From: Hahella sp018986435
GTDB taxonomy: Bacteria > Pseudomonadota > Gammaproteobacteria > Pseudomonadales > Oleiphilaceae
Direction of reading: 5' to 3'
Assembly (NCBI RefSeq): GCF_050749805.1
Contig: NZ_CP192738.1
Coordinates: 2,170,001 to 2,234,000 of the forward strand
DNA: 64,000 nt
How positions within the stretch are numbered: the first letter of the stretch is position 1; each line of letters begins with the position of its first letter. Positions 25,716 to 34,764 of the stretch are shown piece by piece. A program made the translations under genes and the position numbers. Below the pieces are notes generated by a model. The model was not told the DNA's origin, did not search any database, and saw only the letters and a list, made by a program, of their open reading frames with translations.

Positions 25716-26372
25716 TTAGTCGGCCCAGGTTAGAATCTGTCGAACAAGCTTTTCAATACCTGTGGCGGCTTCTGAAATCCGGCCAGCCAGCATATAGGCT
25801 GGCGTGGAGACGACTTTACGTTCTTCATCCACGACTACATCGTCCACGGCGCAGTTCACGTGCTGCCCGCCCATACTTTCAATGGCTCCAGCGACGTCTC
25901 TATTGTCGCCAATGGTGCATTTGACGCCGGCTCCATAGATATGGGGAATCATGGTTGGCGCGATGCAGACATAACCGGCTGGTTTGCCAGCTTCGGCGAA
26001 GGCTTTGGCGACTCGCTCCACCTGTGGGAGGATTTTCATGTCGACGCCATCGACAGCGAAGGTGGATAGGTTTTTCGCGGCACCGAATCCGCCGGGAAAG
26101 ATCAGTGCATCAAACTCATCGGGATTTAGCTCCGAGAGTTCTTTGATGTCGCCGCGCGCCAGGCGGGCGGATTCCAGTAATGCGTTGCGTGACGCTTCCG
26201 GCACAGGCTCTCCGCTGATGTGATTCACCACTTGCACCAGATTAATGTCTGGTGCGAAGCACTGATATTTCGCGTCGTTGCTGTCCAGCGCCAAAAGAGT
26301 GATGACGGACTCGTAGATCTCCGCGCCATCGAGATACCCACAGCCTGACAAAACCACAGCAATATTAGCCAT
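25716..26372 (-). CDS. elbB: Isoprenoid biosynthesis glyoxalase ElbB
   Basis: A 218-residue DJ-1/PfpI-superfamily protein: MANIAVVLSGCGYLDGAEIY, ALIFPGGFGAAKNLSTFAVD and the nucleophile-containing GYVCIAPTMIP. ElbB has weak glyoxalase activity and has been linked to isoprenoid synthesis in E. coli; the physiological reaction is not settled. The predicted nucleophile cysteine is present. The gene is divergent from the downstream GGDEF gene. Confidence 0.92.
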   Translation of the reverse strand: MANIAVVLSGCGYLDGAEIYESVITLLALDSNDAKYQCFAPDINLVQVVNHISGEPVPEASRNALLESARLARGDIKELSELNPDEFDALIFPGGFGAAKNLSTFAVDGVDMKILPQVERVAKAFAEAGKPAGYVCIAPTMIPHIYGAGVKCTIGDNRDVAGAIESMGGQHVNCAVDDVVVDEERKVVSTPAYMLAGRISEAATGIEKLVRQILTWAD

Positions 26373-26498
26373 TGTAACTCCTCCCTTTTTCTCAGCTCAG
26401 CTTTAATCAGTCTTAACTATATATGCCGACATACTTTAGCCCGGCGGGTTTGCATTTTCTATGCTATGGTGAATTTAGACTCACCAGAACAATCCGCC

Positions 26499-28151
26499 AT
26501 GAATTTGAGATCGCTTTGGTTCAAATTCGGAGCAATTTGTGTCTGCTTCGCCGTGATTTTGATCATGATCTTTATGGCGGGGTTGCAGGTATTTTTTGCT
26601 CCAATGGCCAGGGACTTGGAATCTCAGCGCGCCCGTCTTGATATAGACCGGGTGACCGGCGCTTTATTCCATGAATTAACCAATCTGCATCAATATACCT
26701 TGGACTGGGCTGCCTGGGACGACACCTACCGCTTTGTTGAATCACCTTACCCTGAATACATAGAGTCCAATCTCGGCGACGCTACATTCGTTAATCTCAA
26801 GATCGACGCGATGATGCTTTATAAGCCCAATGGCGAGGTGGTTTGGGGAAAGACGTGGGATCAGGAAACCGGGGAGACGCTGTATGTGAAAGAGTTGCCC
26901 TTGGACGGCCCGCCTGATCCTGGTTTTATCCTGGGGGTGGCGCTCGGCGATTTTAAGGACCCGTATTCGGGATATTCCGGGATTATGGGGACTGAATCAG
27001 GGCTGATGTTTGTCAGTGTGCGGCCAGTGTTTCGCTCCAACCTGACTGGACCGGCGAATGGCGTGTTGTTGTTTGGCCGCTTGGTGCGCGGGCGGTTGTT
27101 ACAGAATCTGCAGCAGTTGGTGGGGGTTCCATTCGCAGTCTTTTGGATGCATGACCCCAAGCTCAATGATGACTTGCGCGATATCGCCGACAGATTGACG
27201 GTGGATGAACCTATTTATACCCGGGAAGTCAGCAACTCCAAGTTGGAGGGCTACACGCTGATTCCCGATATTGAGAGCGATCTTAGCATTTTGGTGCGCA
27301 TCAACGCCGACCGTGATTTTTTTAATCTGACCGCAGCGACGTTTGACCGGGCGATGAGCTACGCCTCCTATTTATTAACGGCAGTATTGGGTATCTTCGC
27401 CTTCCTTGTATTGATGCTGGTGCTGCGCCCATTGGCGCGACTGGAGGCCTATGTCAGGCGTGTTCAAAGTCAGCCGCAATTGGAAAAGCTGGATCTGCCC
27501 AAGCTGCCTAGAGACGAAATAGGAAAGCTTGGCAGGGCGTTTTATCAGTTGTTATGTCAGTTGCAGGAGCAAAGCGAAAAGCTGCGTGAGATGTCGTTTC
27601 GTGATGAGTTGACGGGGCTGGCGAACCGTCGAGCGGTCATTGGATATCTGGACGAGCGCTGGAAACTGGCCTTGGAGCAGAAGTCGGATATCGCAGTTAT
27701 TATCTGCGATGTTGACTACTTTAAGGACTTTAATGATCACTATGGTCATGACATGGGCGATGAAGTGCTCAAGGAGGTCGCCTCGGCGTTGCGTCGAGGC
27801 GCTAACAAGCGGCTTGATCTAGTCGCCCGATATGGAGGAGAAGAGTTTTTAATCGTGTTGCCCGGCGCTGACCTGCATATTGGAGAGCAGGTGGCTGAGC
27901 GCTTGGTTAAGCGCGTCTATGAAATGAAACTCCCTCACCATTTTTCGCAAGTCGCCCAGTATGTGTCCGTAAGCTGTGGCGTCGCGGCTGGTTCTCCTGG
28001 CGAAGACGAGACAAAAGAAGAGTGGATTCGATTGGCGGACGAAGCCTTATATAAAGCCAAGGAATCTGGACGAAATCGATTCGCTGCGATCAATCCTGCG
28101 GATTTACGCAATTTAAAGCGCAGCGGCTCCTACAATTCAGTCAATCCTTAA
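26499..28151 (+). CDS. CHASE4-GGDEF diguanylate cyclase
   Basis: A membrane sensor (550 residues from ATG 26499): an N-terminal helix (about 10-30), a periplasmic CHASE4-like domain containing LDWAAWDDTYRFVE, a second helix near 285-310, a short HAMP-like linker and a C-terminal GGDEF domain. The active-site motif is GGEEF at about 446-450, so c-di-GMP synthesis is expected. The inhibitory RxxD site five residues earlier reads KRLD, so product inhibition may be weakened. An in-frame ATG at 26466 would add 11 residues; neither start has a clear ribosome site. The ligand of the CHASE4 domain is unknown. Confidence 0.88.
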   Translation: MNLRSLWFKFGAICVCFAVILIMIFMAGLQVFFAPMARDLESQRARLDIDRVTGALFHELTNLHQYTLDWAAWDDTYRFVESPYPEYIESNLGDATFVNLKIDAMMLYKPNGEVVWGKTWDQETGETLYVKELPLDGPPDPGFILGVALGDFKDPYSGYSGIMGTESGLMFVSVRPVFRSNLTGPANGVLLFGRLVRGRLLQNLQQLVGVPFAVFWMHDPKLNDDLRDIADRLTVDEPIYTREVSNSKLEGYTLIPDIESDLSILVRINADRDFFNLTAATFDRAMSYASYLLTAVLGIFAFLVLMLVLRPLARLEAYVRRVQSQPQLEKLDLPKLPRDEIGKLGRAFYQLLCQLQEQSEKLREMSFRDELTGLANRRAVIGYLDERWKLALEQKSDIAVIICDVDYFKDFNDHYGHDMGDEVLKEVASALRRGANKRLDLVARYGGEEFLIVLPGADLHIGEQVAERLVKRVYEMKLPHHFSQVAQYVSVSCGVAAGSPGEDETKEEWIRLADEALYKAKESGRNRFAAINPADLRNLKRSGSYNSVNP

Positions 28152-28233
28152 GCATTTTTCCACCCGCACCTAGGCGTTATATTAAGCGCTTGACTCCGTT
28201 TCCAACGTTATCTCGAATTCTTGGTGATCTTTT

Positions 28234-28845
28234 ATGCGTTTTGCTGCACAGCTTTCGTCTGCTCTGAGCTTCGTTTTATCCGGCTGCGATTCATTTACGG
28301 TAAAAGAAGCGGAAATTCAGGGCAGTATTAACAAGCAGCTCCCTATCCAAGGCATTATCAATGTGCAGGTCCGTGCGCCGGAAGACTTGGGTGGACTGGG
28401 TGGCATCCTGCCGGACCTTATGCGCCAAAGCCTGTCCGTACAGGCGCAACTGGACCTGCAGCGACTGAATATTGCTTTGTTGGGCGATAAAGGCGGATAT
28501 GTCATGTTGGATGCTGAGCCGATGTTGTCCACCCGAATTTTGGGCGTTGGTATTGAGGAGCCGCTCCGAATTACTGGAAGTGCGGCGATACGATGGGAGG
28601 CGGATTCAGGCGCTCTGTATCTGGATAACATTAAAGTGCTGAATGTCGAGTCTCGCTTTATTAATCGTTTCGTGCCTGAGGGCGTTCGCAAGCCTTTGTG
28701 GAGCAGTATTAGCGATTGGCTGAATGCATATTATGGGGCTTATCCTGTCTATAAGTTGAAAGAGCCCGTTGGTATTGCAAGTAAAATTGTTGGCGCTGTG
28801 CGAGAAATTACGGTCGAAGACGATATGGTGAGGTTCCGCTTATAG
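28234..28845 (+). CDS. DUF1439 (YceB-like) lipoprotein
   Basis: A 203-residue protein whose N-terminus (MRFAAQLSSALSFVLSGCDS) is a short lipoprotein signal with lipobox LSGC, the Cys becoming acylated at about residue 18. The body repeats the YceB pattern of amphipathic strands (INKQLPIQG, LQRLNIALLGDKGGYVMLDA), consistent with a lipid-binding tubular fold related to SMP/TULIP-like proteins; that relation is family knowledge. It lies 82 bases after the cyclase gene but there is no evidence that they act together. Confidence 0.8.
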   Translation: MRFAAQLSSALSFVLSGCDSFTVKEAEIQGSINKQLPIQGIINVQVRAPEDLGGLGGILPDLMRQSLSVQAQLDLQRLNIALLGDKGGYVMLDAEPMLSTRILGVGIEEPLRITGSAAIRWEADSGALYLDNIKVLNVESRFINRFVPEGVRKPLWSSISDWLNAYYGAYPVYKLKEPVGIASKIVGAVREITVEDDMVRFRL

Positions 28846-29063
28846 CGGGCGATGTCGCCAGGCTCTCTGTCTCGAATACCCGCGAATCCCTGTATACCCT
28901 TTAGGATACGGAGATTCTCGGATTTTTATTCCTATAGATATGACTAAACTTCATCTTTACTTGTCGGTGATTGGCTGATCGTCGTCAGGAAGTCGAGCCA
29001 TGCCGGGCTCTTTAACCGGGTGGCAAAAGAAGTAAAGTTGTATTAATGAAATAGGTACCAGCT

Positions 29064-29183
29064 GTGATTAGACGTTTTGCATCTTATGGCGCACTGGACG
29101 CGTTCATAGCAGCCAACACAGTGCTGCTGGTTCAATGCTGGCCTGACGTTAACGGCGAATGGGTCGCTGAATTCAAGGCCTAA
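29064..29183 (+). CDS. Candidate 39-residue small protein
   Basis: A GTG at 29064 opens a frame of 39 codons (VIRRFASYGALDAFIAANTV, then LLVQCWPDVNGEWVAEFKA), ending with TAA at 29181. A weak ribosome site (ATAGG) is 8-10 bases upstream, and an excellent intrinsic terminator starts 19 bases after the stop, as expected for a short independent transcript. The composition looks protein-like (balanced, with Trp, Cys and acidic residues), but the family is unknown to me. Chance cannot be excluded at this length. Confidence 0.45.
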   Translation: MIRRFASYGALDAFIAANTVLLVQCWPDVNGEWVAEFKA

Positions 29184-29201
29184 TGGAAGAATCTTTTAAA
29201 G

Positions 29202-29233
29202 AAGCCGGGTGATGAGAGTCACCCGGCTTTTTT
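29202..29233 (+). terminator. Strong intrinsic terminator
   Basis: GCCGGGTGA (29204-29212) pairs with TCACCCGGC (29219-29227) over nine bases with a six-base loop, then six T residues. It separates the 28.8-29.2 kb region, with its candidate small gene, from the polyamine receptor gene. Confidence 0.9.
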
Positions 29234-29355
29234 CTTTCTATATCCGGGGCTTCTGCTAATCTCAAAGAGAGTGGCCAGGGCTTCCGGCAAATACCGTCAT
29301 ATCCCCGGCGTAGTGCAAAAACACGGATATCGGACAACTGATAGACACCGCCGAC

Positions 29356-30408
29356 ATGGAGCATCGCCTGATTCTATGGTTGACCATATGGGGGGTTAGC
29401 CTTCTCTATCCTTCCGCGGTAAGGGGAGCGGATAGTGTCGAGCTGGTTTTGTATAACTGGGCGAATTACATGCCTCCTGAGTTACTGGACGCCTTTCAAA
29501 AGGAAACGGGGGTTCAGGTGCGGGAACTTTATTACTCCTCTGATGAAAGCAAGCAAGCGTTGCTGGCGGAAACCCAGGGCGTTGGGCTTGATTTGATTAT
29601 CAGCGCCGGCGCGTCTATGCGGGAATATGTGATTCCAGAATGGATTGATGCGTTACAGCCGGAGCTATTGCCCCATCTATCCAATGTGGATGAGCATTGG
29701 ATGAGAAAGTTTGGAGAGGTGGAGGGCTTTGGTGTGCCCCTGTTGTGGGGAACCATCGGCATCGCCTACCGAAGTGACAAGCTTCCGCAGCCGCCCTCCA
29801 GTTGGCGGGACTTTTTTAAACCCCATCATAGTCTGCGACAAAAAATCATGGTGATCGACGATTCCGCCGACGCATTTGGAATGGCGTTAGTGGCGTTGGG
29901 ATATTCCATGAATGCGACGGACCTCGCTCAGGTTGAAGCGGCTGGCGTGCTGCTGGAACAGCAGAAGCCTTATGTGGCGGGTTACGCCTATCCGCTTATT
30001 GATGAGAACTCTGAACTGATCAAAGGCCATATTGTAATGGCCATGATGTACAACGGAGATGCGGTAGGTCTGCACGAATTGGACCCAAGAGTGGCGTTCG
30101 TGGCGCCGGCTGAGGGCACTAATTTGTGGGTGGACTACATTGGCGTTGTCAAAAAAAGCCAACATAAAGAGGAGGCGCATCAGTTTATCGACTTTTTGCT
30201 GCGCCCGGAAAACGCCGCCAAGCTGTCTGAGTTTCTGCACTATGCGTCGGCGAATAAAGCGACGGCCTCCAAGTTGTCAAAGGAGCATCTGGAAAACCCT
30301 GATATTTACCCGCCTAAAAACGTGATGGATAAGGCGGATACTTACAAAGTCATTTCGCCGGAGGTGTTAAAGTTGCGCAACCAGATGTTTCGTTCTATTA
30401 AGCGCTAG
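29356..30408 (+). CDS. PotD/PotF-type polyamine-binding periplasmic protein (NspS-like)
   Basis: A 350-residue protein with a signal peptide (LILWLTIWGVSLLYPSAVRG) and the fold features of spermidine/putrescine receptors: LVLYNWANYMPPELLDAFQ, PLLWGTIGIAYRSDKL and NLWVDYIGVVKKS. No potABC transporter genes are near. Instead a membrane GGDEF/EAL gene follows after 15 bases, as in the Vibrio cholerae nspS-mbaA pair, where the receptor senses norspermidine or spermidine and sets the activity of the c-di-GMP enzyme. By analogy this is more likely a signalling receptor than a transport component. No obvious ribosome site precedes the ATG. Confidence 0.85.
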   Translation: MEHRLILWLTIWGVSLLYPSAVRGADSVELVLYNWANYMPPELLDAFQKETGVQVRELYYSSDESKQALLAETQGVGLDLIISAGASMREYVIPEWIDALQPELLPHLSNVDEHWMRKFGEVEGFGVPLLWGTIGIAYRSDKLPQPPSSWRDFFKPHHSLRQKIMVIDDSADAFGMALVALGYSMNATDLAQVEAAGVLLEQQKPYVAGYAYPLIDENSELIKGHIVMAMMYNGDAVGLHELDPRVAFVAPAEGTNLWVDYIGVVKKSQHKEEAHQFIDFLLRPENAAKLSEFLHYASANKATASKLSKEHLENPDIYPPKNVMDKADTYKVISPEVLKLRNQMFRSIKR

Positions 30409-30423
30409 AATGGATACGCCGCC

Positions 30424-32898
30424 ATGCTAAAACTGCAGTTAAGAGCGCGCATCTTTCTATTTGTCCTGCCTTTCATCGTATTGCCGCTGCTTATGTTCGG
30501 CAGTCTTTCGTACCTTTATATTCGCGAGAACACCATGCGCATACTGGAGCATCAGCTTGATCTCTCTTTGCGCAGTGGGCGTGATGAGCTCAACAAGGAT
30601 TTTAGCTCCGCACGCGCCAATCTGGAGTTGTTCGTCTCCAATGACATTATTCGCCGCTACCTGAATCTCCCTGATACGGTGCGCTACAAAGTCATGCAGC
30701 CCGCATTGCTGGGGTTGTTCGCTGACTACCGTAAAGCCTTTCCTTCATATGTCGATATTGCCCTGTTATTACCGGATGGCAGTATTGACTCAAGGGATGC
30801 GGAAGACCCCAAAGCTCCGCCTAAATACCACGATTTTATTGAGCGAGTAGCGGCCCAGCGCCCGAGCTACGCGGAGCAATTGTTTTTCGTGGAAGAGGGC
30901 GGGTACATCGAATATGTGCAGGCGCAACGAATAGATCATCGCAACGAGGCGGTGGAGTATCTCGGCACGACGGATCTGACCAAAGGCTATCTTCTGGTAG
31001 TGATGCGGATCGAGGATGTGATGCAGATGTTGCGCAAAAAGCTGAATAATCCTGAAGGGTATGTTGTGGTCAGTGATCCCCAGGGAGCATCTTACTTTCT
31101 TAACGATAAGGAACTGAAGCTATGGGCCCCTCTGGTAAAGCAGATTATTACCTCAGGCATAGGACGATTGAGAGGATTTACTCTGGGGGATCAGGATTAC
31201 CTTGGCGGCTTCTATCGCGTTAATGAGCAGCTTTTTATTACCGGTATCGTCACCGAGGAGGTAGTGGACCGAATGGTGACGCCAATCCTGATTGCCTTGG
31301 GCTGGTTTGTAGTGATTGTGGTTATCGTGGCGTTTTTGTTGATTTATTCGAAGCTAAACAAGCTGCTGCTGGAGCCGATTAATCGCCTCCAGCGTCAAAT
31401 CGCGGCATTTCGCAGTGGCGCTGAAATCGCATGGGTGTTCGACGGTAATGATGAGCTAAGTCGTCTCAGCGCGGAGTTTGAGGAAATGGCCTCAACCCAG
31501 CGTGGGCAAATTGAGCGTGTGAAGGGCCTGTCGAATTTAGATCCGCTGACGGGCTTACCTAATCGCACCGCCTTTTCCGGCATTCTGGAAAAAGCGGTCA
31601 GTTATACTCGCAGGCAGGATCAGGCGTTGGCGGTGCTGTTTATCGATATCGACCACTTCAAGCGCGTCAATGAAACTTATGGTTCCAAAGTGGGCGATGA
31701 GTTGTTCCGACAGGTGGCTGACCGAATCAGCGCCAGCCTGCGGCTTTCCGATGAAGTGGCGCGACAGGTGATGACGGAATTTGGCGATATGGACAGAGTG
31801 TTGGTGCGTACCGGCGGCGATGAATTCACCGTGCTGCTGAGAGATATCCGTAAAGCGCATCAGGTTTCATTGGTCGCCTCCCGAATTCTTGCTGCATTTG
31901 ATCATCCTTTTACCTTGGATGAGCACAGCGTATCCATGTCGGTTAGTATCGGTATCGCCTTATATCCGGTGGACGGGCAGACACCAGAGCTGCTGTTGAA
32001 AAGTGCGGACTTGGCCATGTACGAAGCCAAGCAAGCGGGTGGGGCATGCTTCCGATTCTTTACGCATGCCCTCAACACTTCTGCAGAGAAACGGTTGCAG
32101 TTGGAGCGAGATATTCAGGATGGCCTGATCGTAAAAGAATTTACGGTGCACCTTCAACCTCGCGTTAATTTAAGGACCGGCGTCGCCACGGAGTTTGAGG
32201 CGATGGCTCGATGGAATCATCCGCGGCTGGGTATATTGCTCCCTGAACAGTTTATTTCTGTGGCGGAAGAATCCGGCCACCTTATTGAGCTGGGCAAACA
32301 GTTACTTGAGGCCGTTTGCAGCGCGATAAAGAGTCTGCAGCAAAGCGTCGGTAATGACGTGACCGTATCATTTAATCTTTCTCCGCATCACTTAAGGATG
32401 AACGAAGTACTTAGCGAAATCAGTAATTGCCTGGAGCGTTACGGTCTGCCAGGAGAGACGCTCGAACTGGAGATTACCGAGGACTTGCTAAAAGCGGAAA
32501 ACAAGGACGCCTTAATTCTCTTGAATCGATTGCGTGAGCGCGGAGTGTCTGTGGCGCTGGATGATTTTGGCTCTGGGGATTCCTCTTTGTCGGCGTTGCG
32601 TCGTGCGCCTATTGATACGTTGAAAGTCTCGCCAAACTTCATGCAGGAACTGTATGTGGATAAAGAAAGCCCGGTTGTCCTGAAGGCGATCTGCGATCTG
32701 GCGCGTAGTCTTGAGCTGAAGGTGGTGGTGCAGGGCGTGGAGAGTCGGGCGCAAGTGGAGCAGGCGCTTACCGTCGGCGCTGATCAGGCGCAAGGACATT
32801 ACCTTTCAGAAGCGGTTCCTGTTGATGACGTGAGGGTGGATTACCGCATTAAAATTTTTGACCTGCCTACTGGCGAGCGTGGCGGTGTAAGAGTTTAG
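30424..32898 (+). CDS. Membrane GGDEF/EAL protein (MbaA-like)
   Basis: An 824-residue inner-membrane protein. A helix near 10-31, a periplasmic sensor of about 250 residues, a second helix near 287-308 and a HAMP region lead to GGDEF (464-468, intact) and EAL (about 560-815) domains. The EAL motif reads EAM (592-594); Asn651, Glu683 and Asp713-714 are kept, but the usual Asp after LKI is Ser736 and the Glu of AEGVE is Gln770. A roughly 12-residue insert precedes GGDEF and no RxxD inhibitory site is seen. It is co-transcribed with the polyamine-binding protein gene (15-base gap), so ligand-bound receptor probably controls it. Net cyclase activity seems likelier than phosphodiesterase; this is inference. 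Confidence 0.88.
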   Translation: MLKLQLRARIFLFVLPFIVLPLLMFGSLSYLYIRENTMRILEHQLDLSLRSGRDELNKDFSSARANLELFVSNDIIRRYLNLPDTVRYKVMQPALLGLFADYRKAFPSYVDIALLLPDGSIDSRDAEDPKAPPKYHDFIERVAAQRPSYAEQLFFVEEGGYIEYVQAQRIDHRNEAVEYLGTTDLTKGYLLVVMRIEDVMQMLRKKLNNPEGYVVVSDPQGASYFLNDKELKLWAPLVKQIITSGIGRLRGFTLGDQDYLGGFYRVNEQLFITGIVTEEVVDRMVTPILIALGWFVVIVVIVAFLLIYSKLNKLLLEPINRLQRQIAAFRSGAEIAWVFDGNDELSRLSAEFEEMASTQRGQIERVKGLSNLDPLTGLPNRTAFSGILEKAVSYTRRQDQALAVLFIDIDHFKRVNETYGSKVGDELFRQVADRISASLRLSDEVARQVMTEFGDMDRVLVRTGGDEFTVLLRDIRKAHQVSLVASRILAAFDHPFTLDEHSVSMSVSIGIALYPVDGQTPELLLKSADLAMYEAKQAGGACFRFFTHALNTSAEKRLQLERDIQDGLIVKEFTVHLQPRVNLRTGVATEFEAMARWNHPRLGILLPEQFISVAEESGHLIELGKQLLEAVCSAIKSLQQSVGNDVTVSFNLSPHHLRMNEVLSEISNCLERYGLPGETLELEITEDLLKAENKDALILLNRLRERGVSVALDDFGSGDSSLSALRRAPIDTLKVSPNFMQELYVDKESPVVLKAICDLARSLELKVVVQGVESRAQVEQALTVGADQAQGHYLSEAVPVDDVRVDYRIKIFDLPTGERGGVRV

Positions 32899-33026
32899 TT
32901 TCTTCCCCGACTAACCTTCCTCAGGGTGTGTGCAGTCGCTGTCGCCATGTTTATAATGCCTGTTCACTTTGCTATGGCCTGAAATCGGGCCCGATTCACT
33001 GAGATATAAAACAGGTAACTGCTACC

Positions 33027-34532
33027 ATGACGGTAAGAACCCGTATTGCACCATCTCCCACCGGCGATCCTCACGTAGGAACCGCTTATATTGCGCTTTT
33101 CAATTTGTGCTTCGCTCGTCAGCACGGCGGTAAATTCATTCTGCGTATTGAAGATACTGATCAGACTCGCAGTACGACAGAATCGGAACAAGACATTCTG
33201 AGCGCTTTGAGATGGTTGGGGCTGGAATGGGATGAGGGGCCGGATGTCGGCGGTCCTCATGCGCCTTATCGTCAAAGCGAAAGAAAAGACAGTTATCGCG
33301 CTTATGCTGAAGAATTGGTTGCTAAAGGACACGCATACTATTGCTTCCGCACGCCGGAAGAGTTGGATGTCATTCGCGAAGAGCGGAAAGCGCAAGGTTT
33401 GCCCCCGGGCATAAAAGGCGATCTTGAATTGCCCGAAGATGAAGTGAAGCGTCGTCTGGCTGCTGGCGAGCCGCACGTTATCCGGATGAAAGTACCGGAT
33501 GAAGGCGTGTGCGTTGTGAAAGACATGCTGCGTGGCGATATTGAAATCGATTGGGGGCAGGTCGACTGCCAGATTCTATTGAAATCCGACGGCATGCCGA
33601 CATATCACCTGGCCAATGTGGTGGATGACCATCTGATGGAAATCACCCACGTTATTCGCGGTGAAGAGTGGATCAACTCGGCGCCTAAGCACATGCTGTT
33701 GTACAAATATTTTGGCTGGGAAATGCCAACGCTGTGCCATATGCCGTTACTGCGCAACCCGGATAAAACCAAGCTAAGCAAGCGCAAGAACCCAACCAGC
33801 ATCAATTTCTATGAGCGTTTGGGCGTGATGCCGGAGGCGCTGCTTAATTATCTGGGCCGGATGGGTTGGTCCATGCCTGACGAGAGCGAAAAATTCACGC
33901 TGAGCCAAATGATCGAGAATTTCGACATTAAGCGCGTTTCCCTTGGCGGACCGGTTTTTGACGTAGTGAAACTACGTTGGCTGAATGGGCTCTGGATGAG
34001 AGAGAATCTGAGCGAAACTCAGTTCCTGGAGCGTTTGGTGCACTGGTCATACAATAATGACTACGCCGCCAAGATGATTCCTCATGTGCAAAGCAGAGCG
34101 GAAACAATGTCCGATGTGGCTCCGTTGGCGGCCTTCATGTTCAGCGGCTATTTGCCGATTAAAGAGGAAGATTTCGCCGCCTCCAAGCTGGAGGCTGAGC
34201 AGCTCAAGAAAGTGCTGCAATATTCACTGTGGCGACTGGAAGCACAACGCCATTGGACCAAAGAGAATATCTTTGCTGACCTGAAAGCGCTCAGCAAAGC
34301 GATGAGTGTGAAAATGGGCGACTTCATGATGCCGATTTTCGTGTCCATCGCAGGCACGCCAAATTCTTGGTCAGTCGTGGACTCAATGGAAGCTCTGGGG
34401 CCTGATATGACCCGCGCCAGACTGCGGTTTGCGCTGGAAGTATTGGGCGGGCTGTCCAAGAAGGGGCTGAAGGCGGCGGAGAAAGAGTTCGCTCAAATTT
34501 CAGCCGCTATCGACACTGCTGAAAAAAATTAG
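33027..34532 (+). CDS. gltX: Glutamyl-tRNA synthetase
   Basis: A 501-residue class I synthetase that charges tRNA-Glu. The first signature is RIAPSPTGDPHVGTAYIALF (HIGH variant HVGT), and the second is KLSKRKNP at about 252-259. Length fits the bacterial discriminating type. The gene is followed by tRNA-Ala and tRNA-Glu genes with their own promoter. Confidence 0.98.
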   Translation: MTVRTRIAPSPTGDPHVGTAYIALFNLCFARQHGGKFILRIEDTDQTRSTTESEQDILSALRWLGLEWDEGPDVGGPHAPYRQSERKDSYRAYAEELVAKGHAYYCFRTPEELDVIREERKAQGLPPGIKGDLELPEDEVKRRLAAGEPHVIRMKVPDEGVCVVKDMLRGDIEIDWGQVDCQILLKSDGMPTYHLANVVDDHLMEITHVIRGEEWINSAPKHMLLYKYFGWEMPTLCHMPLLRNPDKTKLSKRKNPTSINFYERLGVMPEALLNYLGRMGWSMPDESEKFTLSQMIENFDIKRVSLGGPVFDVVKLRWLNGLWMRENLSETQFLERLVHWSYNNDYAAKMIPHVQSRAETMSDVAPLAAFMFSGYLPIKEEDFAASKLEAEQLKKVLQYSLWRLEAQRHWTKENIFADLKALSKAMSVKMGDFMMPIFVSIAGTPNSWSVVDSMEALGPDMTRARLRFALEVLGGLSKKGLKAAEKEFAQISAAIDTAEKN

Positions 34533-34552
34533 AATTTTTTCAAAGGTAACGC

Positions 34553-34581
34553 TTGACTCAATGGGGAGATCTCTCTAACAT
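34553..34581 (+). promoter_or_regulatory. Promoter of the tRNA-Ala/tRNA-Glu unit
   Basis: TTGACT (34553-34558) and TAACAT (34576-34581) are spaced by 17 bases, close to consensus. The mature tRNA-Ala begins 18 bases after the -10. The spacing indicates independent transcription from gltX. Confidence 0.75.
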
Positions 34582-34599
34582 ACGCCTCCGTTGTGACAC

Positions 34600-34675
34600 G
34601 GGGCCATAGCTCAGCTGGGAGAGCGCAACGCTGGCAGCGTTGAGGTCGACGGTTCGATCCCGTCTGGCTCCACCA
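34600..34675 (+). tRNA. tRNA-Ala(GGC)
   Basis: A 76-base cloverleaf: acceptor GGGGCCA/TGGCTCC (one G-U), anticodon stem CAACG/CGTTG with loop CTGGCAG and anticodon GGC, T-stem GACGG/CCGTC with loop TTCGATC, and encoded CCA at the end. It lies 8 bases before tRNA-Glu. Confidence 0.97.
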
Positions 34676-34683
34676 AGTTTCTA

Positions 34684-34759
34684 GTCCCCTTCGTCTAGAG
34701 GCCTAGGACACCGCCCTTTCACGGCGGTAACAGGGGTTCGAATCCCCTAGGGGACGCCA
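34684..34759 (+). tRNA. tRNA-Glu(TTC)
   Basis: A 76-base cloverleaf: acceptor GTCCCCT/AGGGGAC, anticodon stem CCGCC/GGCGG with loop CTTTCAC and anticodon TTC, T-stem CAGGG-type arm with loop TTCGAAT, and encoded CCA. It is the substrate of the GltX enzyme encoded just upstream. Confidence 0.97.
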
Positions 34760-34764
34760 AATCG

